Source of the DNA: Mesorhizobium sp. NFR06
Lineage (GTDB): Bacteria > Pseudomonadota > Alphaproteobacteria > Rhizobiales > Rhizobiaceae
Reading direction: 5' to 3'
Assembly: GCF_900115245.1 (NCBI RefSeq)
Contig: NZ_FOVT01000013.1
Location: forward strand, 1-64,000
Length of the DNA stretch: 64,000 nt
The notes beneath the pieces are model-generated. The model saw only the letters and a program-made list of their open reading frames with translations. It did not search any database and was not told where the DNA came from. Below, piece by piece: positions 8,422 to 17,074 of the stretch; within the stretch, counting starts at the first letter, position 1, and every line of letters begins with the position of its first letter. The position numbers and the translations under genes are program-made.

Positions 8422-9756
8422 TTGGTGCACGATCTACGGTATAGCAACACACAGGACCCAATGCTCTGTCCGCGGCACCTCGATTCCGCCTTGCAGGTGC
8501 TCTCTGGCGGCCAGTTTGGCATGCTCCAAATGAGCCTCGCAGGCAAGGAGAACGGCCACAAAATCCTTGAGCGCTATGCGGTATTCCCCGGGCTCGATGA
8601 TCCCCGTGTGCTTATCCCACTCACCGGTGGTGCTAAGGCCCGCACTGCGGTCCTTGCGCAGTATGGGACGGGAGCGGGTTCGCGCGTGTCGCGCCTGGCC
8701 GCCCAGGTGTTGTCATTCGAAAGCCGTCTCGGTCTGCCGCTGTTGTCCTGGGGCAATCGCGTCTCCGTCGTCACAGATTCGCTTGGAGCCAAAGACACTC
8801 CGGTCCACGGCTTTCTTGCGGATGTGCTCGGAACGGGGGACTTCGTGATGAGTTTTAGGCTTGCCCCGGGCCGGCCCAATAGCAAGCCCGTCATTCAAGC
8901 GGTATCACCGCGAGGCCAGGTTTTGGCCTATGCGAAATTCGGCTGGGATGAGTTGACTCGCCGCCTGGTGCGCCATGAAGCGCAATTTCTCAGAGAACTC
9001 GCTCCGCTCTGCCGCCAGAGCGCCGTGGCCATTCCGACGGTGCTCGGCAGCGGACCCTGGCGCGGTCTTGAGGCGCTGATCGTCCAACAGCTTCCCGGCC
9101 GCGGGCGGTCCCCCATTGTGCACACGATGTTGCCGGCCGCTGCTGCCATCGCCAGCCTCGCGCCGTCACCACCCAAAGCCCTGGCTGAGACCCGCTTCTG
9201 GCAGGAGATTCGCACATTGGCCAGCCAATCAAGTCCTCTGCTGTCTGCCGGTGTCGCCGCCGCTGTCGAACACGGTTGGAAGACAGTGGAAGCGCGCTGG
9301 GGCGGGATCGTCTTCCCGCTTGGTGTAAGCCATGGTGACTGGATCCCGCCGAATATCCGGGTTCTTAAAGGTGGCCGTTTCAACGTGTGGGACTGGGAGC
9401 GTGGCAAAATCGGAGTTCCACTCGGCCTCGACATCATGCAGTTCGTGATGTTCGTTGAAATGCGCCGTTTGACCAAGCTGCCGCTGATGCCGCGCATCAT
9501 CCACGTGGGCCGCGATGCCTTGCAAAGCAAGGGCTTCAATCCGGACAATGCGCAGCCGCTCGCGGCGATCAGTCTGCTGCGCTCACTTTTGTGGTTTGTT
9601 GAATCCAGGCTTGCCGGCCGTGAAGAGAGCAACTGCAATGAATTCGCGACCGCCCTCGCGGCCTGCCTTCATTTTGGCGCGGCCGGAGGCGCCTTTGAAA
9701 CGGATCTTCAGAATAACGATCACGACGGGAAGACCGAGAGATATCAAGTATCATGA
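8422..9756 (+). CDS. Aminoglycoside-phosphotransferase-fold kinase in the polysaccharide operon
   Basis: A 444-residue protein. Its C-terminal half has the kinase signature GVSHGDWIPPNIRV (HGDxxxxN catalytic loop) followed by FNVWDWERGKIGVPLGLDI (the DWE metal-binding motif). Upstream, LAYAKFGWDEL and LVRHEAQFLREL resemble the ATP-binding lysine and helix-C glutamate regions. Such APH/choline-kinase-like proteins phosphorylate small molecules or sugars; the substrate here is unknown. The start is TTG 8422 or GTG 8425, chosen because AAGGAGGG at 8407-8413 is ideally placed. The 3' end overlaps the next gene by 4 bp (ATGA), so the two are translationally coupled. Confidence 0.75.
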   Translation: MVHDLRYSNTQDPMLCPRHLDSALQVLSGGQFGMLQMSLAGKENGHKILERYAVFPGLDDPRVLIPLTGGAKARTAVLAQYGTGAGSRVSRLAAQVLSFESRLGLPLLSWGNRVSVVTDSLGAKDTPVHGFLADVLGTGDFVMSFRLAPGRPNSKPVIQAVSPRGQVLAYAKFGWDELTRRLVRHEAQFLRELAPLCRQSAVAIPTVLGSGPWRGLEALIVQQLPGRGRSPIVHTMLPAAAAIASLAPSPPKALAETRFWQEIRTLASQSSPLLSAGVAAAVEHGWKTVEARWGGIVFPLGVSHGDWIPPNIRVLKGGRFNVWDWERGKIGVPLGLDIMQFVMFVEMRRLTKLPLMPRIIHVGRDALQSKGFNPDNAQPLAAISLLRSLLWFVESRLAGREESNCNEFATALAACLHFGAAGGAFETDLQNNDHDGKTERYQVS

Positions 9757-11906
9757 TCAATGAGAACCCGATCGCCGAAACAAGTCGCGAAGCCTCATTC
9801 AGCGATCTCTTGGCTATTTTGCGCAAGCGCACTCGGACCATCATCACCACCATGCTCGTCGTCACCATGGCATCTGCCGCGTTTGCCATCTGGCGCGGCC
9901 CCAGCTACACGGCGACGGCGCTGGTCGTCGTCGACCCAAACAAGAGCATCACCGGCGCCCCTGTTGAGACACAGAGTCCCACCACGGATCCCTCACTCAT
10001 GCAGACCCAGGTCAACACTGTGCTGGGTAATCCTCTTGCCAACCAGACGATCGATGCACTGGAACTCCTCAATGATCCAGAATTCCAGATCAGCGCACGT
10101 GGCCGGTTCCTTGCGCGGTTCTCAAGCAAAGGCCAGGAAGCGAACGCCACCGAAGAGTTGCGCGGATATGCACTTTACATATTTCAGCGGAACCTCGCCG
10201 TCACCAATCCCCCGGAATCACGCGTAATTCAAATTTCGTTCACTTCCATCGATTCCGGCAAGGCGGCAGCAATTGCAAATCGGCTGGCCAACTTCTACGT
10301 GGCCAATCTTCTCGACCGCAGAAATGCCGACGTCAGTGCTTGGCGGGCACGCGCCCTGAAGTCGCTCGATGCCCAGAAGGGCCAGGTGATAGAAGCCGAA
10401 GGCAGAGTCGCTGACCTGCGTGCGAAGGGCCAGATATTGGCAAGCAGCAATGTCACGCTTGCAAATTCCGATATGCAAGAACTAAACAAGCTGCTGATCG
10501 AGTCGAAGGCTGACGAAGCCAATCTCCGATCGAAACTATCCGCCATCGATCAGATCAGGTTGTCCGGCGGTTCTATCAACGCGATCAATGAGGTTCTCGC
10601 CTCCCAAGCCGTGTCGCAATTGCGCACGCTGGAATTGGATCTGATGCGCCAGATTGCCGAGAACTCAGCGATCTACAACGACCACAATCCGCGTACTGCA
10701 ATCCTGAACGGCCACCTTGCCGAGGTCAGGCAGCGCATTTCCCAAGAGATTGACCGCATCGTCACCGGCGTTCGCAACGAACTCGCCGCGGTCACAGCGC
10801 GGTCGGCAGCGTTCGAAGAGCAGTTAAAGGGAGCCGCAGACCAAAACGGACGCGCCGAGCTCTACTCCGTGCAATTGCAGGTAGCTGAGCGCGACGCCGT
10901 AGCAAGGCGCTCAGTCTATGAGGATCTGCTGCGTTCCGAACAACAAGCCGATGCTATGCTCGGTTCTGCGGATGCGGGCGCTTGGGTCATGTCGCCGGCC
11001 GAGATTCCTATCAAGCCATCGAGCCTTAGTGTCTTCATCATCGCCGCTGCTGCTGCGGTGCTTTCGACTCTGCTCGGGGCCGCGATCGCACTTGCGCGCG
11101 AATCCTTGGACAAGCGGCTCGTCGGTTCACGCGAGGTCGAGGAAGCGTTAGGGGTGCCCTGCCTGGCTCTGCTGCCCAAGCCTGATCGCGTCGCCGGTCA
11201 GATCCGCCACCGCTCGGCCCTCGGCCGGAAGGCGAACTCCCTCTATGCCCACGCGGTTGGCGCTCTGGAGGCGCGACTGGCCGTTGCCTCACCGCGGGCC
11301 AGGACCATTGTGATCACCTCACCCGTGCCGAGCCGCGAAAAGGCGCAGCTCGCTGTCGATCTCGCAGTCTATTCCGCCCAGGCCGGCAAGCGCACGGTAC
11401 TGGTGAATTTCGACAAGTACCAACCGGTACTGATGCGAGATTTCGGCCTGCAAGTGCCGGCCGAAGCAACCAAGCTGTTGAGCTCAAATCTGAGTTCCGA
11501 CACCTCGATCGACGTGGCGCTGACCCTCGATCAGGCAACGGGACTCGACATCTTGTCCCTCGACGGCGAGCCCCAAAGTGACGCCCATGTTTCTGCCCCC
11601 CACAACAACATCGTGACGCTGATCAAGATGCTAGCCAAGCGCTACAAGTATATCATCGTCAATGCGCCGCCGCTGCTGGGGGTAAGCGACTGTCACGCCC
11701 TCGCAAGCCAGGGCGATTGCGTCCTCATCGCCCTGGAATGGGGCAGGACCGAGCGCTCCGACGCCGAGGCTGGTGCCGGAGTATTGCGGCGGCTCACCAC
11801 CCGTTTCGTCTTTGCCGTCATGACCGGCGTCGAAATCCGGGGCCAACAAGTCCAGTCGTCAGGCCTAATCACACAAAAGCGTTTCCGGAGACTCTATGAG
11901 GGATGA
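9753..11906 (+). CDS. Wzc/ExoP-like polysaccharide co-polymerase with degenerate kinase domain
   Basis: A 717-residue inner-membrane protein. Residues about 15-60 hold the Wzz domain start (FSDLLAILRKRTRTIITTML, first membrane helix) and YTATALVVVDPNKS. A long periplasmic coiled coil follows (LDAQKGQVIEAEGRVADLR), then a second membrane helix at about 430-455 (SLSVFIIAAAAAVLSTLLGAA). The cytoplasmic region from about 500 has the fold of a BY-kinase, but the Walker A loop reads SPVPSREKAQLA instead of GxxxxGK[ST], and the Walker A' strand reads VLVNFDKYQP instead of the usual hhIDxDxR.P. No tyrosine cluster is present at the C-terminus. It should control chain length and link to the ExoF-like exporter but probably lacks autokinase activity. 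Confidence 0.9.
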   Translation: MINENPIAETSREASFSDLLAILRKRTRTIITTMLVVTMASAAFAIWRGPSYTATALVVVDPNKSITGAPVETQSPTTDPSLMQTQVNTVLGNPLANQTIDALELLNDPEFQISARGRFLARFSSKGQEANATEELRGYALYIFQRNLAVTNPPESRVIQISFTSIDSGKAAAIANRLANFYVANLLDRRNADVSAWRARALKSLDAQKGQVIEAEGRVADLRAKGQILASSNVTLANSDMQELNKLLIESKADEANLRSKLSAIDQIRLSGGSINAINEVLASQAVSQLRTLELDLMRQIAENSAIYNDHNPRTAILNGHLAEVRQRISQEIDRIVTGVRNELAAVTARSAAFEEQLKGAADQNGRAELYSVQLQVAERDAVARRSVYEDLLRSEQQADAMLGSADAGAWVMSPAEIPIKPSSLSVFIIAAAAAVLSTLLGAAIALARESLDKRLVGSREVEEALGVPCLALLPKPDRVAGQIRHRSALGRKANSLYAHAVGALEARLAVASPRARTIVITSPVPSREKAQLAVDLAVYSAQAGKRTVLVNFDKYQPVLMRDFGLQVPAEATKLLSSNLSSDTSIDVALTLDQATGLDILSLDGEPQSDAHVSAPHNNIVTLIKMLAKRYKYIIVNAPPLLGVSDCHALASQGDCVLIALEWGRTERSDAEAGAGVLRRLTTRFVFAVMTGVEIRGQQVQSSGLITQKRFRRLYEG

Positions 11907-13500
11907 AGACCAAGGTGCCGCGCCGTCCAACCGGCGGCGCTTCCTCCTTGCAGGTCTTGCTGGAGCAGGCGCTGCGCTGCCGGCGGGGGTGAGTGCCAAT
12001 GCGTCCGACGCAGGCGCGGAATTCAGTCTTGCGGCACCGGGAAGTGTTAAGCGCCGCATTGAAGATAAACTGCGGGAACTGCCGTCGCTTGACGATTTCG
12101 GTGCGCGCGGCGATGGCGTCACCGACGACTCTGAGGCTCTGCAGACAGCACTTGACTGGGCAGGGCAAAGGCCCGGCACGCGGCTGCGTGTACCGCCTCG
12201 CGTGTTCGGCCTCGCCCGCCCAATCGCCGTTCCGCAGTCGATCGAGCTTGCTGGCGAAGTGCCGGGGGACGGCAATTCTCCGCTGAGCGGTTTTCGGGCC
12301 CTGAAGGGATTTGAGACGCCATATGTCCTACACTATTCAAGCGTTGAAGGTGTGGCTCCACTGCCGCTTGCCGCATTGCTGGTCAGCCGTGAATGGGTGG
12401 AGGGGAAAGATTTTGCAAGACGCCTTCACATGCGCGACTTGTACTTCGACGTCGATGCCATAACAGCGCACGGCGGTGTTCCAGTCCACGGGCTTATGCT
12501 TGCCAATCAACAGCTCGACATTCATAACATTTGGGTCCGGAGCGCCACCGGCTTTGGCCTGTGGATTAATACCCAGCGCCCCGACGGTACCTTTATGGCT
12601 GCGCTCGTCGACAACCTACTCCGTCGCGTATGGGTCAAGGGCGCGGGGGTAGGCGGAGCCAGTTTCACAGGACCACATGGCGAGATGAATTTCGGCGGCA
12701 TCCTGGTTGGCGCTTTGCCGGGAGCCCGAGACCCCAGAGGCGCAGCTGAGCCGCCATTGGCGACTGACGGCATCTTGGACTATTGCACCGTCGCCGTCGG
12801 CCCCGAAGCACTTCTGGGTTGCCGTGGTAACGGCATTCACATCACCCGATCCGCAGGATGGCGCGCCACCGGTTGCCACCTAAACGGCGCGGGGCGTAAT
12901 GGCATGGTCTTCGAGCATGCCTTCCAGACGGAAATTTCCGGTTGCTACATTGATGGTTGGGGCGTCGGCGCGGGAGCGCGCGAAGGGGTTCTCTCAGCCA
13001 TATCATGCAACTCCGTCGTCGCGCTCGGCGACGGCGCCGATGGCTCGCTCATTATTTCATCCAATCGTATCGCCTGCCGCTCTGTAGCGGCCACTGCCGG
13101 AAATGATTATGTGGCAATCAGCCTCCGGGCCGGATCGATGCCCACAGCGCGCGCCGTCGTCATCGGCAACACGATTGTCAGGCGAGGCGCTGCCACCCAT
13201 GCCTTTTCCACATTCGATTTCGGAAAGGCGGGGGGCGGCGAATTTGAAGCGCTAGTCATTGGAAACTCCGCCCCGGGAACCGTTACTCCCTTCTTGCGGC
13301 CTTGGGACGAAATGGCGGTCCGGCCTCGCTTCACCGGCAACAGTTTTCAGTTTGCAAGCGCTCCACCGTCACTGGGGTGGCACCCTGCGGGCCTCCGCAT
13401 CGACAACGATGCACCTACTCCAGGTGCCGCGGCGGCGTGGTTCTGTGTAATGCGCGGAAGCCCAGGCAACTGGCGGAGTTGCGGAAGGATCGACTCCTGA
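11896..13500 (+). CDS. Tat-exported pectate-lyase-like beta-helix protein
   Basis: A 534-residue protein with a twin-arginine leader: NRRRFLLAGLAGAGAALPAG, cleaved near VSANA. The next segment, LPSLDDFGARGDGVTDDSEAL, is the standard opening of the Pectate_lyase_3 / GH28-like right-handed beta-helix. Later repeats (GNGIHITRS, GWRATGCHLNGAGRNGM, TEISGCYIDGWGVGA) continue the solenoid. It probably binds or cleaves the polysaccharide made by this locus in the periplasm or outside the cell; catalytic residues cannot be assigned by eye. The gene overlaps the upstream co-polymerase by 11 bp and precedes the polymerase gene by 2 bp. Confidence 0.8.
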   Translation: MRDEDQGAAPSNRRRFLLAGLAGAGAALPAGVSANASDAGAEFSLAAPGSVKRRIEDKLRELPSLDDFGARGDGVTDDSEALQTALDWAGQRPGTRLRVPPRVFGLARPIAVPQSIELAGEVPGDGNSPLSGFRALKGFETPYVLHYSSVEGVAPLPLAALLVSREWVEGKDFARRLHMRDLYFDVDAITAHGGVPVHGLMLANQQLDIHNIWVRSATGFGLWINTQRPDGTFMAALVDNLLRRVWVKGAGVGGASFTGPHGEMNFGGILVGALPGARDPRGAAEPPLATDGILDYCTVAVGPEALLGCRGNGIHITRSAGWRATGCHLNGAGRNGMVFEHAFQTEISGCYIDGWGVGAGAREGVLSAISCNSVVALGDGADGSLIISSNRIACRSVAATAGNDYVAISLRAGSMPTARAVVIGNTIVRRGAATHAFSTFDFGKAGGGEFEALVIGNSAPGTVTPFLRPWDEMAVRPRFTGNSFQFASAPPSLGWHPAGLRIDNDAPTPGAAAAWFCVMRGSPGNWRSCGRIDS

Positions 13501-13502
13501 AC

Positions 13503-14888
13503 ATGTCCATGAATGCTGCCTCATCGCGCCTTGTTGCCGCCAGCCGCAGGCGGGAGAAGGGCTATGTTCACCTTACCGAAGCAGCTTTTTCGATTTTTCT
13601 GCTCGGGCTACCCATTTGGTGGGCCTTGGGCATCGGCTTCGTGATGCCGATGTTACTCGCCCTCATCTTGTTGATCATGCGCCCTTCGGCAAACCTGCAT
13701 TTCACTTTGGGGGACTGTCTGCTCGCCTTCGTCATCGTTGCGCTCACCGGATCCGCATTCGTCAATGGCCTCATCATCGCGCAGGAATCGCTGAGATTCG
13801 CCGCGGCCATCTACAATGCGGCAATCTGGGCGAGCGCCCTCATCATCGTCCAGCAGTTTCGCGCGCTCCTCCAAGATGCCGGCGATGGGCGCCGCCGCAT
13901 TCTTCATCTTGCCTTCTGGAGCTTTGTAGTTCTCATCCCCCTGACCTGGGGCGCCTTCGTGTTCGCCTATGCAGTCAGGCGATTCGACTTGCAATTCCCA
14001 AGTCTCTTTGGCGCCATCGCCGGTGACAGGATTCCAGATTCGGCTGCTCTCATCCGCCAGTCCACAACAATCACCCTCACTATTGCCGACTGGGGCTTGC
14101 ACGGAACTCCGATGCCACGCATCGGCATCTATGGCCCCTATCCAAACGCCACTGCCATCATCATCGCCATCCTCGGTGTCCTAGCGCTTCTGCACCTGCA
14201 TAACCGTGGAGGCCGGCGAGCCCTGCTCGCGCCATTGCTTGAGGGCCTCATCACGGCAACACTCGCCATTTCGTTAAGCCGTTCAGTTCTTGCTGGCTGG
14301 TTGGCGGGGCTCGCGGTGGCGGGAATAGCTTTCGGTTCGCCATCTCGACGCTTGGCAAGCATTGCCGCGGTTGCCGCGGCCCTTCTCCTGCCGCTACTCG
14401 CGGACTTATCGTCGCTCACGACTTACCGGGAATACAGCACCGACAGCCGCACCGACAACTACGTCCGAGCCGTCGTCGAAACGCTCGACAACGACCCCGT
14501 CTTCGGCCTCGGCATAAAGCCGCGCGAAGAAATCAGCCATATTGCGTTGGGTTCACACTCGACTTTCATCTCCGCTTTTACAAAGGGAGGCGTTCTCGGT
14601 CTGTCGCTGGTGGCGGCCTACCTGCTGGTTCTTCCGGCCATACGCTGGCTCGGTCTCGCGGCGGCCGCCAAGAGGCTGCCAGTCGTTGCCAGAACGCAGC
14701 TCCGGCTGTTGTTGACGCTTCAGATCACTTTGTGGGCGTGGCTCGTGTTCGAGGATATTGACGCACCCGCGATCGCCTCCATACTGATTTTCCTCTTCAT
14801 CGCCTACAGCGAGTTTCTCGCAGCCAGCTTGCAATCCGCCCGCAGGGTGGCGCTGCAGTCCCCGATTCGGCAGAGTCTCCGGTCATGA
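13503..14888 (+). CDS. Wzy/O-antigen-ligase-like polysaccharide polymerase
   Basis: A polytopic membrane protein of about 461 residues, starting MSMNAASSRLVAASRRR. I count about ten hydrophobic segments, for example AFSIFLLGLPIWWALGIGF, MLLALILLIM and LLAFVIVALTGSAFVNGLI. The large periplasmic loop contains RIGIYGPYPNA and SLSRSVLAGWLAGLAV, and the C-terminal part has VFGLGIKPREEISHIALGSHSTFISA, the H-xS..GSHSTF pattern of the Wzy_C/O-antigen ligase family. It should link repeat units at the periplasmic face. An in-frame extension upstream to 13302 overlaps the beta-helix gene and is not credible. The stop overlaps the next start by 4 bp. Confidence 0.88.
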   Translation: MSMNAASSRLVAASRRREKGYVHLTEAAFSIFLLGLPIWWALGIGFVMPMLLALILLIMRPSANLHFTLGDCLLAFVIVALTGSAFVNGLIIAQESLRFAAAIYNAAIWASALIIVQQFRALLQDAGDGRRRILHLAFWSFVVLIPLTWGAFVFAYAVRRFDLQFPSLFGAIAGDRIPDSAALIRQSTTITLTIADWGLHGTPMPRIGIYGPYPNATAIIIAILGVLALLHLHNRGGRRALLAPLLEGLITATLAISLSRSVLAGWLAGLAVAGIAFGSPSRRLASIAAVAAALLLPLLADLSSLTTYREYSTDSRTDNYVRAVVETLDNDPVFGLGIKPREEISHIALGSHSTFISAFTKGGVLGLSLVAAYLLVLPAIRWLGLAAAAKRLPVVARTQLRLLLTLQITLWAWLVFEDIDAPAIASILIFLFIAYSEFLAASLQSARRVALQSPIRQSLRS

Positions 14889-16174
14889 CCTTCCTCCCGT
14901 CGGCGCGGCTGGAGACCGCCAATGCCGGCGCCGCTTTGCGCCGCAAGTTGAGTGGGCGCATCCTGCGGGTACTCTTCGTGCGCAGCGCCGGCGTTGCTGC
15001 CCTGTTCGCGCTCGAAATCGTTTTGGCCCGGTCACTTGGCGCAGCGAATTACGGCGCGTTCAATGTCGCCTTGGCGATCGCCACAGTCGCAGCGCGGCTT
15101 GCTCCGATGGGCTGGCTCAACGCTTCGACGCGGCTGCTGAGCGCTTACACTAACGCGCAACAGTTCGGTCTCATCAAGGGGGTGCTGCTGCAGGCTTATG
15201 CGACGACTATCGCCGGGCTCGCCGTATCCCTCGGCGCGCTGGGCTTCGCACGCTTCATGTGGCCAGGTATCGCGGGCAACATAGTTCCGGCCTATATGGC
15301 ATTTCTTGCCACAGCACTGACACTGCTTGAACTGCATCGTTACCTGTTGCGCGGCTTCCACGCGGGCGACCTCGGTGAGGCTTTGCCTACCCTGATGCTG
15401 CCAATGAGCGTCATTGGCTTGGTGTTGGCACTGGGGCTCCACGATCCAGGCCGTGCGGTGGTCTATTACGGCGCCAGCTGCGTTCCGCTCCTTGCGATTT
15501 CAGCAGTTGCAGTCGCGAATTTTACGCCGCCCGCCACCTGGAAGACAGCAGCCGAATGGCGTGTGGGCGAATGGGCTTTTGCAGCCGCCGCCATGCTGGT
15601 CGGCAGTCTTAGTGACGAGGTCGTATCACGCACCGCCGTGCTGATCTTGGGCTTTACCGGCGACAACCATGGTGCGGGACTTTATCAAGCCGCGTCGCGG
15701 CTCGCGCTGATGAACGTCTTCATGCTGCGGATCATTACGCCGGTTGCGGCGCCGTGGATAAGCGTGATGTTCAACGATGGCCGCCTCGAGGAACTGAGGG
15801 CGTCATATTTGCGCCTTTGTCTATTGTCGCTCGCTGGTGCACTGCCGCTTGCCGTTGCGTTCTGGGCGGCGCCAAGTCTTGTGCTCGGCTGGTTCGGCAA
15901 CGAGTTTATTGGAGCGGCCGCTATCCTCCGTCTCCTTGGCCTCGGCTATCTGATCTCTGCCGCCGTAGGCCCTTGCGCCACGGCACTGATGATGGTTGAC
16001 AAGGAGCGGACCTACAGCAAGCTGGCACTGGGCTTCGTGGCATTCAATTTCGTAGCAACCTTCATCCTTTCGGCACTTTACGGTGCCGATGGCGCCGCCG
16101 TTGCGACCGCAGCTACCCTAATCGCTGCCAACATCACCTATTTCATATGTTTCTGGCGAACGATCAAACCTTGA
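14885..16174 (+). CDS. Wzx-like polysaccharide flippase
   Basis: A 429-residue polytopic protein of the MOP/PST flippase group. The opening RRKLSGRILRVLFVRSAGVAALFALEIVLARSLGAANYGAFNVALA is the usual start, with the GA..YG.F motif after the first helix. Around twelve membrane segments follow, and RTAVLILGFTGDNHGAGLYQAASRLA is the typical seventh-helix region. The gene starts inside the stop codon of the polymerase gene (ATGA overlap) and is the last of the forward polysaccharide genes. It should move lipid-linked repeat units to the periplasm for the Wzy-like protein. Confidence 0.9.
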   Translation: MTFLPSARLETANAGAALRRKLSGRILRVLFVRSAGVAALFALEIVLARSLGAANYGAFNVALAIATVAARLAPMGWLNASTRLLSAYTNAQQFGLIKGVLLQAYATTIAGLAVSLGALGFARFMWPGIAGNIVPAYMAFLATALTLLELHRYLLRGFHAGDLGEALPTLMLPMSVIGLVLALGLHDPGRAVVYYGASCVPLLAISAVAVANFTPPATWKTAAEWRVGEWAFAAAAMLVGSLSDEVVSRTAVLILGFTGDNHGAGLYQAASRLALMNVFMLRIITPVAAPWISVMFNDGRLEELRASYLRLCLLSLAGALPLAVAFWAAPSLVLGWFGNEFIGAAAILRLLGLGYLISAAVGPCATALMMVDKERTYSKLALGFVAFNFVATFILSALYGADGAAVATAATLIAANITYFICFWRTIKP

Positions 16175-16176
16175 GC

Positions 16177-16607
16177 ACTTGGTAGCCGTCCCATAAGCGC
16201 CGTCCTCAATTGATCGTGAAGGGAAACACCAGCAAGCCGGAGTTGGTGGAGCCGCGCATTGCAATCGCTTTTGACGATCAGCCGGTGTACGCCAGAGGCA
16301 GCGCCGACTCCCGCAGGAACTCATGCTGGGGCCAAAGCTTCCCGCAGCCCCTACAATCGTGACGCCAGCAATCCCGTTGTGGAAATCAGCATCGCGCAGG
16401 ACGATCGAATGGGTCACGGTCGCCGGCTTCTCCCACCACCGGCGAATAGAGCGTCGTAACAAGGGAGCCGGCACTGGCTGGCGCAGGCTCGCTTCGCAAT
16501 GGCGGGTGACGTCATCCTGCGGTTTTCCAGTATTGATGTAAGTCTGGAATTGAGAGAGGAAATCATGCGGTTGCCATCCGGCTCGTTCACATAAGCGCGG
16601 TAGCGGA
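16177..16607. other. Intergenic stretch without a convincing gene
   Basis: No credible gene is seen between the flippase stop and the repeat at 16608. Reverse-strand fragments such as AMRGSTNSGLLVFPF hint at a decayed carbohydrate-related gene, but frames are broken every few dozen codons and I cannot name a family. Confidence 0.4.
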
Positions 16608-16676
16608 TTTCCGTCCGGAATTGCGTCAAAACAAATACTTAGAGCGGTTCGGCGATTCTATCAAACGCTGAACCGC
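16608..16676. repeat. Rhizobial intergenic palindromic repeat, copy 1
   Basis: Contains TTCCGTCCGGAATTGCGTCAAAACAAA followed by the palindrome AGAGCGGTTCGGCG...CGCTGAACCGCC. A clearly related copy lies at 53671-53775. It overlaps the 3' end of the small hypothetical gene at 16639-17007. Confidence 0.7.
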
Positions 16677-17007
16677 CATAGAGAGGCCGGAATTCCCGAA
16701 CCAGCTCACGGCACCCGCCAGCGCAGCCAAGCCTGGCGGGTGCCGTTGGGCAGGTCATGCCCGCGAGCCTCGTATCTTCAACGCGAGTTATTTCGCTGCT
16801 AGGTGTCTTTTTCACCAACACTGCGGCGGCAAGATTGCCCGGATTGTTGTGCAAGACTAAGCGCACTGCTTCGTGCTTATTGTTCTCAGCTGATGCCCAA
16901 AATGCGGCTATTTCCGAGCGGGCGAGCGCGTCGCACGTGTTCGGCGGATTGTCCACTGGCGATAACACAATGTGCGTGCGGTCGAACGGAACTGCTTCGG
17001 TCGTCAT
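16639..17007 (-). CDS. Small hypothetical protein downstream of the ExoY-like gene
   Basis: A 122-residue frame starting MTTEAVPFDRTHIVLSPVDN, with a compact central part (SEIAAFWASAENNKHEAVRLVLHNNPGNLAAAVLV). It lies 67 bp downstream of the sugar transferase gene in the same direction, so the two may be cotranscribed. The last 40 residues look less protein-like, and the final codons run into the rhizobial palindromic repeat, suggesting the natural stop was lost or that the end is degraded. I do not recognise the family. Confidence 0.45.
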   Translation of the reverse strand: MTTEAVPFDRTHIVLSPVDNPPNTCDALARSEIAAFWASAENNKHEAVRLVLHNNPGNLAAAVLVKKTPSSEITRVEDTRLAGMTCPTAPARLGCAGGCRELVREFRPLYGGSAFDRIAEPL

Positions 17008-17074
17008 GGTCAGACTCCAAACAACTTCCGAATCACTCAAGTATGCACGATTGGGGGAGGGGCCGCAGACCGGC

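Noticed and set aside
13302-13502. An N-terminal extension of the polymerase gene
   Set aside because: It overlaps the end of the beta-helix gene in another frame and precedes a normal start at 13503.
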